DNA of 64,000 bases from an uncultured Bradyrhizobium sp. (GTDB lineage Bacteria; Pseudomonadota; Alphaproteobacteria; Rhizobiales; Xanthobacteraceae). The stretch covers positions 1 to 64,000 of the forward strand of contig NZ_CANSMR010000008.1 in assembly GCF_947648125.1 (NCBI RefSeq), in the 5' to 3' direction. This document shows, piece by piece, positions 63,652-64,000 of the stretch. Under the pieces are notes generated by a model. The model searched no databases and was not told the origin of the DNA. It saw only the letters and a program-made list of their open reading frames with translations. The translations under genes were made by a program, and so were the position numbers. Each line of letters opens with the position of its first letter. Position 1 is the stretch's first letter.

Positions 63652-64000
63652 TCACGCGTTCGGCAGGTTGCGGGCGAGCGCTTCGAGCACTGCCATGCGC
63701 ACCGCCACACCCATTTCGACTTGTTCTCGTATCAGCGATTGCGCGCCGTCGGCGACGAAGGTGTCGATCTCGACCCCGCGGTTCATCGGGCCCGGATGCA
63801 TCACCAGCGCATCCGGCTTGGCGTATGCGAGCTTCTTTTGATCGAGACCGAAATAGTGGAAGTACTCCTGGCTCGACGGCACGAAGGAACCGTTCATGCG
63901 CTCGCGCTGCAGCCGCAGCATCATCACGATGTCGGCGCCGTTCAGCCCCTCGCGCATGTCGCGCGCGACCTCGACGCCCATCCGCTCGATGCCGCGCGGC
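63652..64000 (-). CDS. pyrB: Aspartate carbamoyltransferase catalytic chain, C-terminal part
   Basis: The gene runs off the window at its 5' end, and the last 115 or so residues are visible. They contain [34 protein letters not shown] (the family signature) and [20 protein letters not shown]. PyrB makes carbamoyl-aspartate in pyrimidine synthesis. It is followed after four bases by pyrC', so they form an operon. Confidence 0.96.
   Translation of the reverse strand, partial: PRGIERMGVEVARDMREGLNGADIVMMLRLQRERMNGSFVPSSQEYFHYFGLDQKKLAYAKPDALVMHPGPMNRGVEIDTFVADGAQSLIREQVEMGVAVRMAVLEALARNLPNA

Overview
The window looks like a chromosomal segment of a GC-rich alphaproteobacterium of the Bradyrhizobium / Nitrobacteraceae type. 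The basis is content and style, not a search. It holds the division-plane ATPase MipZ, the cell-cycle regulators DivK and PleD, the envelope protein EipB, a phasin, a DinB with an N-terminal Cys4 motif, and a pyrB-pyrC' pair. It also has many palindromic intergenic repeats of the kinds common in Bradyrhizobium. About 63 genes are supported, including several very small ones. I recognise no rRNA, tRNA, CRISPR array, intact insertion sequence or prophage.

Layout. 1-8.4 kb: tail of an unknown gene, DUF1489, panC, mipZ, a zinc-less MDR dehydrogenase facing an XRE regulator, an exported alpha/beta hydrolase, a VWA protein, DUF302 and a membrane DnaJ. 8.6-16.7 kb: a D,D-carboxypeptidase with SPOR domain, a phasin, a Tad-type VWA pilus-associated protein, clpS and clpA. 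16.8-27.8 kb is accessory: an XRE/NmrA divergent pair with a perfect operator, an MFS exporter, a PilZ protein, an AraC-nitrilase-aldoxime dehydratase cluster, a LysR/BASS-transporter divergent pair with a 23-bp palindrome, and a GrdB-like protein. 27.9-36.9 kb: lytic transglycosylase, AzlCD, a Bug-type binding protein, TrmO, the ridA-GDPD-FemAB-HIT block, EipB and a second RidA.

37-46 kb: dinB-DUF3572 diverge from divK-pleD. Then come a serine hydrolase, a TetR/MFS pair and amtB, which is preceded by a near-consensus sigma-54 promoter and a coupled 64-codon ORF. 46-64 kb: mostly minus-strand housekeeping genes (rpmG; topA-rnr-DUF983-NUDIX; dprA; plsY; pyrB-pyrC'). Small regulator/enzyme pairs are interspersed: HxlR/SDR and HxlR/azoreductase.

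How it fits together. The two most coherent accessory units are the aldoxime-to-nitrile-to-acid pathway (AraC regulator, nitrilase, aldoxime dehydratase) and four divergent regulator/target pairs whose shared intergenic regions carry visible palindromes (XRE, LysR, TetR, HxlR). The strongest window-wide pattern is positional. About 14 long palindromic elements of several families sit at gene 3' ends, mostly between convergent genes, and none lies in a divergent promoter region. I did not find a clearly new multi-gene system. The best leads are the coupled leader ORF before amtB, the small uncharacterised genes and the palindromic elements.
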